DNA of 64,000 nucleotides from Coturnix japonica (lineage: Eukaryota; Chordata; Aves; Galliformes; Phasianidae). A program made the translations under genes and the position numbers. A model generated the notes under the pieces. That model searched no databases. It was not told the origin of the DNA and was given only the letters and a program-made list of their open reading frames with translations. The stretch covers positions 990,460 to 1,054,459 of the forward strand of contig NC_029543.1 of NCBI RefSeq assembly GCF_001577835.2, given 5' to 3'. Positions 1-12,600 of the stretch are shown one piece after another (position 1 is the stretch's first letter; each line of letters starts with the position of its first letter).

Positions 1-3000
1 ACAATGAGAATTTATTTTCTGCTTTCAGTGTAGTTAGTGCTGGTGAAAAGAGCCAGATGAATAGTCACAAATACGTCATGTCCTTTGCAGATGCAACATG
101 GGCAGCACAAGCGTCCTCAAACCGCCCCGCCAACGTGCTTCAATTCTGAATGAGGAGAACCAGCTTTCTGGGTGAGAAAGGAGTCTGTCTCTATTCAGTC
201 CCTGACCCTTCTGCTCAAGACTGTTGATGAAGGGGCCTCATTAGCACCAAAGGTGAGGTTGGCATTATAATGTAGCTACTGGCTGGCTGCAGGCTGAGCT
301 GACACCTATCCGTTCGTTCTGTCAGATGATGATACCTGTCGTTAGCACTCTGCAGACAGAGGTCAGGTTTGGCCAAATGATGTAAAGGGCTGAGTCAGGC
401 CAATCTCACCAGCTGGCTGGACTGATTTGCCTGTGCCTTGTTTTGGTTGATGCCAAAGTCATTGAGGAATGCTGTGTGCTCAGAGAGAGGCCACCTTCTG
501 ACAGAGAACTGTGACCCTGGACAGGATAACCTTTATAGCACTAAATAATACAAGATGGGGGGAGAGGTAGCTTGAAAAAAAGGACGTAGCAGGGTGAGAT
601 CAGCAGCAGAATGTGACCAGCATCAAAAAGCCTGTTCTGAATCATTTCCTGGATTGAAAAGAGTGTCCAAAAAAGGAGCAGGAATTACTATTTCAGATAA
701 ATATACTGTCTGCAATGCAGCCTCTTCACAACCAAGGCATTCCCAGTATCTGGAGTTTCCCAGGCCTAACATGCAACAGTCTTGTGGCCACACATTCATG
801 CACGCCTTATTTCCAAGCATCCCAAGCTTACAGCATGGTGCCTTTCCTCTTGGGGGCTGGTGTTTCTGCTGTTTCCAGCCCTAATCACTCAGCTTGGTGG
901 TTTTCAGAGCAACTGGCCCTTTCCAGCCAAAGCAGGTACCCAGTTCAAACCTCCCTATAATAAGAGCAGGTTGTGAGACATCCCAGAGCAGCATTTCAGA
1001 ACCTGTAACCCTCAAATTAATGTGAATTTCTGTTTTTTTGTGGCTGCTTAGTCAGCTGCTATGGTGAGAGGTTCCACCAAAACTGGGCTGTTTTGCTGGC
1101 TTTACATGAAATGAGCTTTGTGATTTCCACCTGTCTACAAAGCCAATGGAGGTAGGGTTGCCACATATGTTAGTCTATGCAAACCAGCTCTAATCTAGCT
1201 ATCTCAGGTATGATAGCAGGTGAGATAATCCTCCACACTACAGTGCAGGCTATGCAAACTTGCCTGTGACTCAGAGAATTTGGCTGGCAGTACCATGCTG
1301 AAATTTGTATCGCTGAAACTCAATCGTTATCACTGATATCGCTACCTGTCAGACAATGGTGCACCTGATTGCAGCAAAGTCGTACCTTGGTGCTTCTGAA
1401 ATGCCTTAGTGTTTGACTTTGTTCCATTGTGGCCCAGCCAGCACAGTTTAATGGGAGTCAGGATGGGATCTAAAACAGCACACACATGTAACAGCCAACA
1501 CAGCGTGAACTAAAGGCTCTGCAGCCAGACTGTGAAGGCAGAGCTGTTACAAATTCAGTCCCTTTGTTACTCAGGCATCGGAGATAGGCACTGTAATACA
1601 TGGCCACGAGTTTATCCATTACATACCTTTTATATGCCACCACTATTTTGGATTAATGAAGAATACAATCAATTCGACACATTTCATGCCATTTTGCAGT
1701 GCATGATGTAAACATTGCAGATGCAGGCTGTTTCCTCCCATTGCCTGCGGATTTTTACATGCTATGAAATCTATTTTAAATATATGCATGAAATGTGTCA
1801 CGAAACATCTGACATATGTGGAAAACATATTACTGTACCGTATGGGCAGTGTAGAAGGTCACTGATAAACAGCTTGAAAGCAGCAATCATTTGCATACAG
1901 AGATATATCTGCTTATATTACGATCCCATCATAGGGGAATAGGGTCTGAGGTCTGCGTGGGTCACTGGCAATGGCAGCATTGTTGGACTTGTGATGCATA
2001 TCGTGATGGAAACAAATAGAAGTAGTTAGGATGATTGCTGCCTGGACCTTTTCATCAGTTCCCTATAACAAGGCATTTGATGAAGTCCTGTGGAAGGTAA
2101 GGGATGGGAAACTGGAGAGCAGAGTCGTGGTTTTAATGACACTTCATCATAGTTTGGTCATAAAGAGTTACTTTTGTTCAAGGCACTTCTCTGTGCTGAG
2201 TGTCACAGAGCGGATCCTGTTCTCTCTTTCAAGCATCCACTCAGGTTGGGCTGAATAGAGTTAGTACGCATTAGGGATGGTACAGACAGGGTCAAGCCCT
2301 GCCTTTAATCTCTGTGTATGTCCTTCTGTCAAGATGATTAATGTTTTTCAGCGTTACACCACTAAATCTGTAAGTCAGATAGGACGAATGGTGATGTAGA
2401 ACGAATTTAACTGGTTGCCATTTTTTGTTCTTGGCAGTGCTCTGGTGGATGTTAATGCTTGGCAGTAAACAATACAATCCCACATATATCAATTTTTGTG
2501 TTTTCACGTTCATCTTCATTGATTAATTTTGTAGATTGCTCCCAGAAAGCACTTAGTGATATATTGCAGTTTGCACTTTATTGGCATTACACAGCACTAT
2601 TTCTGGCTGCTGCTCAACAAAATGAATCCTTAAGTGCAAGCGAGTGCCACTGATATCAATGGAAATACTCATATTCTTAACATTAAACGTATGTTTGTGC
2701 ATTGCAGTGAACTGAGACACCTCGTCTGTCATGGAATCTGAATCAGTGCAGCTCATGAATTGGGACCCAATGCATGAATGCTTATGGAAAGTGAATGGGA
2801 AAACATGGAGGACAGTCCTAACTGAGACCACGAGCTTCAGCGTGAAGGCAGGGAGAAGCAAATCCTTTCATCTCAGGTATTTTTATAGCAGCTGTTACTA
2901 CAGAATTGAAGTTATGTGAACCACTTTATCAGAGAAATGTGAACTGCTTGTGTTTCTTCTGAAAACAGCAGTGGAAATGTGTTGCTAAGTGGAAGCAAAG

Positions 3001-5927
3001 CACGAGGCTTTATAGACACAGCTGAAAACATGATTTGATCTTTTAAAATCATTTTGGCCAACTGGTTTATTTGGCCGTGTAACAGCCGTGCTTCACGTTA
3101 TTGAAGTACAGCTTTTACCCACAACTCCCCTATGCTCACTGGTCAAATCTGGCCTTGATAATGTGTGCAGCCACCGTGTGAAATAACACAGAGAGATGCA
3201 GGCAGGGCACCTCGAGACTGTGTGTGCTGCAAGACTGTATTCATTGAACCAGGATTTTCAGCTGAGCAGGATCTGATCCCGTTTATCTGTCCAGAACAAC
3301 CTTTAATATGTGGAGATCTGTTTGATTATGGCCCTATTTCTTCTTATATAAAAAGTGGATAGCAAGGGTGTAAGTAAAACAGGGAAAGAAAAGAAAGAAC
3401 TCTTTTTACTAACAGTTCTGATTGGGATGTAGTAGAGCTGCCAACCTCTGAGCTGGAAATCCTGAGTCAAACCTCAGAAGCTGTGCTTAGAACTGTCAGG
3501 ACAAGGATGTAGAGGTAATATTTCCTGGAGCCTCTCTCTTCCCTTCCTGAGTTTCTCAGCCCTTTGCATTCATGCTTTCCAACTTTGCACTGCTGACTTT
3601 GGAGTCTAAATCCGAGAAAAGTTTAACCTGAATTAACGTTGTTTTAACACAACTCCAGAAGGGGGTTTTTTAATCACAAAGATGGCCAGGCTTCACTAAA
3701 ACCCCAGCTCTTATTACATATTTTCTGTGCATCAAAACTACCACCTTCATTTCTCTTTGAGACAGTTACAAATAAATGTCTTTTGCAAACCACACAAGGG
3801 ACGCTTCAGTGAAGCAGTTTCTTCTCCTAGCATTGCTAAGAGCAAGGAACAGGTTATTATTAATTGCTTTTGCATTACTTATGCAGGTCCATGAATGCGC
3901 ACTGTCCTTTATGGATAATTCCCTCTGCTCTGAAGTTTCCAGCCTGCTGGCCACATCCTGCAGTGTAAATCTATAACAGCAGGAGGCAATTTGGTGCAGC
4001 AAAACAGGTAAAAGTTAATCCTTTATCCTGCAGGACTGGTGCCTTATCAACATTATTCGTTCATTTGTGTTGCAATTGCACCAAATAGACGCTGTTGTTT
4101 CACAACCTCTTTAATCTGGCATCAGTTGAAAGCAGCAGCCTCTCTGTTCTCTTCCTCATTCCTGCTCCCTCTCTTGCTTCTTTTCTTGTGGTTTAGGCAG
4201 CCACATGGCAAACCAAATCAGGAAAATGATCCGGGTTAAGGCTCATCTGGCAAAAATAAGGGAAGGAAGGGTTTAATTTTGACCATTCCTAACTCAGATC
4301 CTGAGTGTGTGGGCTTGTAGCTCTTCCTGCCCTGCCAAATTCCAGCATTACTCTGCTGAGTGCCTCTGGCTGCATGCACCCAGCATGGCACACACATGGC
4401 AAAGGTCCCTTTGCAGGGGAACTGCAGAGCTTCCCAGGGCTTTGGGGGCAGAGAAAGGACCGCTGTTACCTTTGTACCCCTGCATTGTGTTGGTGGTTTC
4501 TCCTGGTCCCTGGTTTGCTCACAGCAGAAATGTCACAACTCGTTTTGATGGGATGCTCGGTGCTGGCTGCGCCCCACACATGGGACACGCGGCTCCCTGG
4601 TGGGAGGGATGGGATGTCCCCAGCAGCTCGGGGACCTTTTGGAGGTGCTTTGGAGAACCCCACACAGCTTTGGGGTGCAGCACCACAGTCACGTCCCGGT
4701 GTCAGGGCTGCTTGGCTCTCAGACCACAGCCCCGCTCAGCACAGGGGGCCCTGCCTCAGGCACTGCACTCCTTTTAAAGCTGCTTTGTGGGTTTCTTTTC
4801 TTTTCTCTCGCGCTCTCTCCCCCCTCCACTCCCCCTCAGGTTCCCAGGGCTGGGGATTCAGCTTTTGGCTTCATCCAGAAATCCCTGAGGGTTTCAGATC
4901 CCCACGAGGCCTCTCAATGTCTTGATCTGCTTGAATAGGCATTTTTAACGCGGCCCCGGCTGTCATCGGGGCCTGTTACAGTCACTCAACTGCAGCAACA
5001 TTGTTCTCCAGGCGCCTGGGACACCTCCCTTATTACCATAGAGCACGGGGGATTTTGCTGTGGGGTTTCTCCTCATCATCTCTCAGACCTGTGACGGTCC
5101 ATTCGCCCTCCTCCATATCACAGCCTCCATCCCTGCGTGGCTCCTAGCATCCCCATCCCAAAGGGCTGCTGGCTTCTGTCCATCTCCCTCGGTCCCCTCG
5201 GTGGATGATGGTGACCCCCTTTTCCTGTGCCAGGCTCCCTGGCAACGCGGCCTTTCTTTGCCAGCAGCCTCCTCCACCCCCTGACGGGGAGAGGGGCCGT
5301 GAAAGCCGCTCTGCACTTTTGAACTTGCTGCCGTCGCGCTCAGTGGCTGCGCGGGACAGCAGCAGCCGAGGGGCCGGGCCCAGCAGGGACCCGGTGCAAT
5401 TGCCCAGAAGTTATTAATAGGCTGCAGAAGAATGTGATGGGCTGGGGAAGGGGTGAGGGAGAGGGGGAGAGAAGTGGGGATGGGGAGTGAAATGAGGTGA
5501 TGGAGAGAGGCCGGAGTGATGGCATGCAGAGAGACAAAGAGGAGGATGGAAGAGATGGGTGAAGGCAGGCAAAAGCTCAGCTACTGTTGTTCCCATCCTG
5601 TACCATGCGTGGTGGCCATGCTGGGGGACATGGACCAGGACTGGGGGTTCAGCCCAGACATGATGCAGGTGAAATATTGCCCGGGGATCATGAGCCAAAC
5701 TTGCCATCTAGTGGCTCTGGGGACCATTGCAGAGGGACCCACAGCATGATGGTGGTGGGGCTGTGCGCTGACTTCTTGCTCAGGATGAACCCCTATGGGC
5801 CACTATTTTTGCTTTACTGACAGCATCCCCAAGCCTCTGTGGTTCCCTGGAGGGACATCACCTTGCTAAGGCTGTACTTCAGGGGGCCAACTCCAGCTGC
5901 TCTGCTGGCCTATTGGTGTTCCCAGAG
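1..5927. other. Intergenic, downstream of ACER1
   Basis: No exon or known RNA gene is recognised. The first 4 kb are AT-richer and the stretch from about 4.3 to 5.5 kb is GC-richer, with open frames of up to 206 codons that resemble no family I know and lack partner exons. A motif at 5703-5716 matches the CTCF core moderately well. I can assign nothing else to this stretch. Confidence 0.6.
5703..5716 (+). promoter_or_regulatory. Candidate CTCF motif
   Basis: The bases GCCATCTAGTGGCT fit the CTCF core pattern CCAnnAGnnGGC. It lies beyond the 3' end of ACER1 and has the same orientation as the stronger match at 23504. This is a motif match only; occupancy cannot be judged from sequence. Confidence 0.35.
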
Positions 5928-6060
5928 TCATAGAATCATAGAATCATTCGGGTTGGAAATGACCTCCAAGATTACCCAATCCAACCCATCCCACCATGCC
6001 CACTAACCATGTCCCTCACTGCCACCTCGCCATGGCTCTCAAACACCACCAGGAGAGAGA
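5928..6060 (-). repeat. CR1 LINE 3' fragment
   Basis: The left edge shows the reverse complement of the CR1 octamer tail (two copies of ATAGAATC) followed by the typical GGTTGGAAATGACCTCCAAG block and the conserved CCAACCCATCCCACCATG segment. It is a 5'-truncated CR1 copy on the minus strand, just past the likely ACER1 poly(A) site. The right limit is approximate. Confidence 0.85.
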
Positions 6061-6237
6061 CAAGGGCCACAGGGACTGAGAAGGGATAGAACAGAACCTC
6101 TCTTGGGCTGTCATCTAAAAGGATTTCCCCCACCAGGCCATAAAGAGCTTTGGCCACTGCAGGTGGCTGACAGATAATGGGGGATATGGTGCATTCAGGG
6201 GAAAGAAAAGAGCTGGGTGCTAGTCAGTGTCCATAGC

Positions 6238-6243
6238 TTTAAT
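6238..6243 (-). terminator. ACER1: Candidate ACER1 poly(A) signal (ATTAAA)
   Basis: ATTAAA on the minus strand, about 430 bases past the ACER1 stop codon. A short AT-rich stretch of AAT/AAAT repeats (about 6270-6302) lies within the implied 3' UTR. No AATAAA was seen on this strand in the same interval, so this is the best candidate rather than a certain one. Confidence 0.5.
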
Positions 6244-6669
6244 GCACAGCTCTCCTGAGCAAGACCATATACATAAATAAATAAAATTAATAATAATAAT
6301 TAGAGCAGCCCCAACAAACCCATCTGTCACCAGCTTGGCTTCTGTCTTTCCAGCTGTGCTCTTGACAGCAAAAGGCGACACAGCCTGACTAATGCAGAGG
6401 ACACAGAAGCAGCACTGTCCTCTCCCCTTCTCAGTGAGCATCAGCTGGAGGAGGAGACCTTCGTCTCCCTGGCATTAGCCTGGGCAGTCTCCTAAGTCTG
6501 TGGGCTCCCACCCTCCTTCACGCCCAGCACCACGAGGCCTCAGCTGCTCCCTGCCCCATCCGCCAGCCACGTTGCCCTTGTCCAGGGAGCAGGCACACAG
6601 CTGAGGTGTTTCCCGTAAAGATGCACGTGTGTGCATCACACACCCCATGCCTGAGGGGCGTAGCTGGCT

Positions 6670-9600
6670 TTAGCACTGCTTGTGAGGTTCCTCCAGGGCA
6701 ATGTAAGGCACCACGATGGGCCAGGAGTCGCTGGGCCAATATCCTAGCTTTGGTGTGAACGCTGGCATCTCGTAGGTGACGTCAAAGTACATGACGAGTG
6801 GGAAGCAGTAGAGGAGGGACACAGCTATCAGCACGTGCCTGTCAAGGAACCAAAAAAGACACGTGGGAGGAGGGTAACACTACCAGCCCTTCTGCACCTC
6901 CTGACTGTGTGTGGAGGAGGTAAGGGATATTAAGCAGTGATTAGGATGAATTCTTGGGCTGGGGCCAGGATGAGGAGCAGCATCAATAGTGACAGAGCAA
7001 AGTGGGCACAAATGCAGCTGCTCCCTGTTCAAGTACCACATCCCTCCTGCCCTCCCTCCTCCTCTTTGGCCCTTCAGCTCTGAAACATTTAAGCCAGGCT
7101 TCCTTCCTCTCCACTAGAGACTTACCAGAAGCTGTGGAAATAAGGGAAGTTGATTGCCTGGCAGAGCCAGCAAAGCCACCTGTCACTTAACCAGCTGGTG
7201 ATGGCCAGCACCCACCACAGCACCATGGCTTTGGCCATCCGGTGAACACGTTGGTCATCGCACCTGGAAAACACAGAGGAGAGAGTGAAGGGAGCTGTAA
7301 TGGAAGGATGGAAGGAAAGTGAGTTTGAAAGAGGGCCACGTCTGCACGTGCTAATGTGACAGGGCAAAACCTGGTGGGTTTCTGCTCAAAGATATTCATC
7401 AAACCACAAGAACTGGAGAAGTGTGGCTCTGCAGGAGTTTCTGACCTTCTGTGGGTGACAGTGATGCTACAAGATGCTAACACACCTTTGTCTTTCTCCC
7501 CAGATCTGAATGGGTTCCCCTCAACCCCACACTGGTCCCCGAGTCCCACATAAAGGAGAAGGAGCTGCAGAGACGGCAGAGATGAACCTCTCAACCTCCT
7601 CCTCACTTTTTCAGCTCGCGCCAGGTCAGGTACAGCAGGTGGAAGGCGATGCAGTTGAGCGCGTAGGCATTGATAGATGGTTTGATGAAGGACATCAAGG
7701 TGGTGATCACGGTGGTGACACCACCCAACCAGTAGAATTGCTTCCTAAAGGGATGACAGAATTGGGAGTGAGTGTCAATGCCTCCAAGGTTCATAGTGCA
7801 GCAGGTAAAGGATGGTGCTGGCCACAACCTGAGAGAGGAAGCCACGTTCCAGCACCTCCTATCTGTTTGCATATAACTGTCCTCGGGCTCTGCAGAAGTC
7901 CTGGTAGGAAAGCCAGGATATATTTGATGTTTCTCAAGAACTGCTTTGCTAAATCCCCTGTTCGGTCCAGAATAGAGCTTGGACCGCAGTCCCGAGGATG
8001 ACTCGCCCACTGCCATGGCGATGCCAGAGCCAGGCATGGAGCTGTGCAGAGGGAAGGGCTGCAGAGCTGCTGTCCCAGCAGCGGGGGCAGGGCCTCGATT
8101 CGGGCTGACTGAGCAACAATAGGGCTCGGAGGGGCCTTTCACATGCAAATCCCTTCCCAAGTCCCTTCCCCTCTCGCTGCCTCCCCCAGCCATGTCTCCA
8201 CTGTGAACTCGCGGTGACCTCCTCCGTGGCATGGGAGGAGCGGGATGGGAGCAGGCTCTGTTAAGGGCTGTCTTAGAGGGCTCCAGCAATCCCGCCAGGA
8301 CGGGAGCATCCTCCTAGCAAAACACCGCTGAGCTCCTGTTGCTGATCTCAGTCTCTCCATCCATCCCGGTACATCCAGCCAGCCCTTATGCAAACACCCT
8401 TTGCAACATGGGGTGTTATCTTGGACTAGTTTGGCCTGTGGGAAACCCCATCCCCTGATGGCAGGGGATGTTACAAGAGTTTGACAGCATGGGTATTTCA
8501 ATGTCAGTGCTCAGGAACATGTAATTTCTCAGGGTGTGTGAAGTGCCCAGGTCCTGCACTTCCCCAGATGGTTCTCTGTTCCCCCTAAATGCTGTCAGGA
8601 TCATGAGATCCTTCATGCAAAGCTTCCTGTACAGCTTTATAAGGGCAGGCGGCTCCAGGCAGCAGGAGCTCTGGACAGCCCTTTCCAGGGGTTTTGTGCC
8701 CTCTCTGTGAGGATCCAGAAGCAAGGAGTGTAGGGTCTGGCCACAAAGCAAACTGCTGAGAGCTGATTTGTGGGGTCACATAGCAGCAGCAGTTTCCCAC
8801 CCCTTACAGCCTGCAAACTCATTTCCCACTGAGCCTTACCTGCTTTTGATGCACCTGGGGAAGTGAGCCCTTGGGTACCAAACGGAATATGCCACAGCCA
8901 GTGTCCAGAGGATGGAGAGCTCATCCAAGAGTTGTCCCACGTAGCTCAGGGTCATGTGGAAGTACATGGAGAAAATACCTGCAGAGAGCAAGGACAGCTT
9001 GTGTCAGTGCAGCTCTGTCCCAGGAGAAGCCTATCTGGTCTGGGAAGTAATTGGAGACATTTAGAGAAACATCATTCCTAAAGGGCTGGGCATGGATCTT
9101 GGCAGGAATGGGAGACCCAGGGCTTTACAGGACATGAAGCTCTGACCCAGAGCCAGCAGGAACCACGAGCTGCAGCTTCACACATACATGGCTGTTCAGC
9201 TCCTCACCCCAGCTTGCCCCTTGCTTTGGCCACTACAAACCCAACTCCAAAGCTAAAGGTACCATGAATGAATGCTCTGCCGCCTGACTTCATGAAATTG
9301 GCACCCACCTACACAGAGGAGGAGGCCAGAGATGAAGTACATGGGCACGCTGCGCTTCTGGCAGTACTGCCAGTTCAGGTGGAGCAGGGCAGCCGAAAGG
9401 ATGAAGAAGCATACATTGCTGATCTGCAAAACAAGAGGCACATTCAGTTTGTTGCATGATCTTGGGCAGGTCTCATCCCACCTTATGCCTCAGTATGTCC
9501 CCGTGTGGAGACGATACTGATCTCTGGAGCAAAGCAGCGTGTGGAGGCATTGCTCTTGGCACTGGAGAAGGGCAGAGGCGTTTCATGAGGTGTGAGGCTG

Positions 9601-12600
9601 GGGCTGGAAGGATGGCTACGATGTGACAACATCTGGGCTGTGTTATCTCTGAGGACAGTGTATGCTTCAGTGACCCAAGTGTGGCGGACAGCAGCAGGAC
9701 CTGCAGGACACCCACAGATGGGGCTGGACCAAGGTGACATCCTGTGGCGTCACATGCAAAGCCACCTGCCCTAGGGAGGGAAGTACTCTGGACACCAGTA
9801 ATTATATGAAGTCATGAAAGTTATCTGAACATAGCAAATGGATGCAGCAAAATAATTAATCCCTGTTTTCCAGCTCTGCACAGTTGCTGCATTGCCAGGC
9901 TTTGGTGCAGCTGGGGTGTAGGGAAGAGTGTGTGGATTCAGCCTGGTGACAATGCCAGGACTTAGAGGAGCAGCAGATGCTGATGGGCAAAACATGGGAG
10001 CTGGGAAGAAGCAGAGAATCCTCTAAGCCTGGACCTGACTGCTGGATCGGGCCCTCTCCACCCTGCAGCAAGGGAGGAAGAGAGTTTGAAGCAGTCCTCA
10101 CCTCTGCAGGTGTCACCTGCTGTGCAAGCACAACAAATGGAGTATCACCAGGAAGCTCAGTGTCCCCAGGGAAAACCTCTCCTGCTCATGAAAGGTTGGG
10201 ACCTGGTGGCTTGTTCCACCTGGCAGGCAGTGCAGTGGGATTTGGAAGAGCCAGGAGCGGCCATTTGCCATGCTGCCTTTTGGCCAGCCACCAGCACAGC
10301 TTTGATCTCACACAACAATTCTTCTCCTTTCATATTCCAGCCAGACAGTGTCCCAGAACCCAGCTTGGAGTGTCACCCTACAGCTGCAGGCTCACCCCTT
10401 TGCATCCCCACTGTGCACCAAGTACATTGCAATGGCAAAATGTGGCCTGTGGTGTCCCATGGGATGTGAGAAGAGGCCTGCAAATCCCAGGGATGTTATC
10501 ATACCCCTGAAGCACACCCTCTCACAATGCATTGGGAAGAACCCGTCACGCTTCCAGCCCTGTCTCTGTTCCAAAATGAGAAGGGAAGTGCTGGTTCCAC
10601 TGCACGCTTGAGGTCAAACTGTTTGGAAATGATCACGAAACCAAACTATGTGTTAAAGTAACCAACTGCATTGTAAGCATTTTTTTTTCCCTGTGAAATG
10701 GTTCAAGAGGCTTTTGGAAAGCAGGCAGGGATCTCAAGGAGAGAGCAAATGCTTGCAGAAGACACAGCAATGTGCAAGTGCCAGCATGTGTGTCCAAGTG
10801 AGGAAACACAGGAGTTGCACACGGGGAGGTCCGGATCCCTGCTGCAGTGGGCATTGCAACAGCACCATTAATTACATGATAGCAACATTATCACTTCATT
10901 AATTCAGCCTGAGAAGTGCAAGATCAGATATCAGCAGGGAGGGATGATCAGGAGAACCATGCCAGCAGATTGCAGTGATTCCCTGCAGAGCAGCCAGGCT
11001 CAGAGCTCGAGGCAGAACCGCTAGGGACCCACAACTGGGGGGCATACGGGGGCCTCCATCACCTGTCAGATCCCAGCCCTGCTTGTTTGGCTAGGAGAAA
11101 AATGAGGCTGGGATCAGTGACATGGCTGTAATCCTACTGCATTAACAGGATCATGGGAAAGGCCCCAGGGCTTGTGCAATGTACACTGTGCAGCTTAAAA
11201 GGAAAGGAGAGCCCTGCAGAGAGCCATCCGCTTCTCCATGCACAGCAGAGTGAGAATGGCTTCTTGGAATGGACTGGGACAGCAGGTGCTGGTGTGCTCT
11301 CTGAGCACAGAGATGAGACAGTGGCAACCCACGTGTGTGCTGCCCCAGAGCAGGTAGAGGTGTCCCATCCCTGAGATGCTCAGGGGCAGGCTGGATGGAT
11401 CTGGTGGGAGATGGCCCTGCCCATGGCCAGAACTGGTTAGAATGACCTTTAAGGGCCTTCCAACCCAACTATTCTGGAATTATTGTATGATTTTCTGCAC
11501 TGGAAGATTTCTCAAAGTGTTGCTGCAGTGCACTCACTCCCTTAAAAACCAAAGACCCAGCTTTCACTGACAGCAGAGCCTGCAGAGCCCAAGACAGAAG
11601 CAAGCATCTCCGAGGCCCTCCAGACCTGCAGAGCAAGTTCCTAACAGCCAGAAGCTGGGGCTGCCCGTCCTGCATCATGGTGTCACACCATGTTTAGAGC
11701 AGCAAGCAGCAGTGTGGCTGCACACAAACAGCAGTGTGAGGAGCATGTGAGGTGTCCCCACTGCTATGAAGCTGCTGAGCTCCAGCATGAGTATCTGGGC
11801 GTATCTGGGTGATTTACACCTGCAGCCAGGCTTATCTCCGCCGATCAATGGAGCTGTGGTTATCTGACAGTGTAAGAGCTCCTGCTGCTTAGCCAGAGAG
11901 TGCTGAGGATCAGGATGTCATTACCAGCATCCTCATCGGTTATTGCAGGAAAAGAAAAAGGGGGAATAGAATGGCAGGTCCTTGACTGATGACCCTCATG
12001 TAGCACAACACTGTTCTCCTGCAAACAGCCAGAAGACAATAAATTTCTGGGTCACTGAGTCACTATAAATAGTTAGCACTTTGTCACTGAACTGCAGTGC
12101 AATTGTGAACCTCAATGTATTAATTATTAGGGACTTAATGATACTGTTTACATTCTCTGCTCATACCCCTGGTGCTTATTACTAATAAAAAGCATCCAAC
12201 CCAGGCTGGGCTGAGAGTGAGAGCGGCTGCCACAGAGCGATGCTCAGCAGCGTGTTGCTGCTGACACAGAGCTTCCAGCTGAAGTCATGGGCAGCGTTGG
12301 GAAGAAGATGCAGAAAGGATGCTCCATTAGGAAGCCCTGCTGCTTTAGGAGGCTTGGGAAGGAGCTGGCTGGGTTCCCAGCTAGTCTAAAACCCTGACAA
12401 AGCTGTGCTGAAGTCAATATCGATATAATTGTCTCCAGGCAGGGCAGTGAGATAAGGTCCATAAAGCCCAAGCAGGGAGGCAGCGATCTGAAGATCTGAA
12501 TGTGGGGAACAAAGGAACGGAGAAGAGAGAGAGACCCAGGACACTGGAATCACACCTAGGATGGTGCTCTGAGCAGTGTTCCCCAGTGCTGCAGGGCTGA

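Noticed and set aside
2031-2258. Possible reverse-transcriptase remnant (KAFDEVLWK-like peptide)
   Set aside because: A single short motif resembling the LINE 'SKAFD' block, with no supporting flanking sequence; judged coincidental.
4305-4925. Open frame of 206 codons on the plus strand
   Set aside because: No recognisable domain, biased toward Pro/Ser/Trp as expected from GC-rich non-coding DNA, several overlapping frames are open, and no partner exons were found.
7603-8289. 228-codon minus-strand frame
   Set aside because: Only its last part is real (ACER1 exon 4, 7744-7607); the rest is intron read-through upstream of a clear acceptor.
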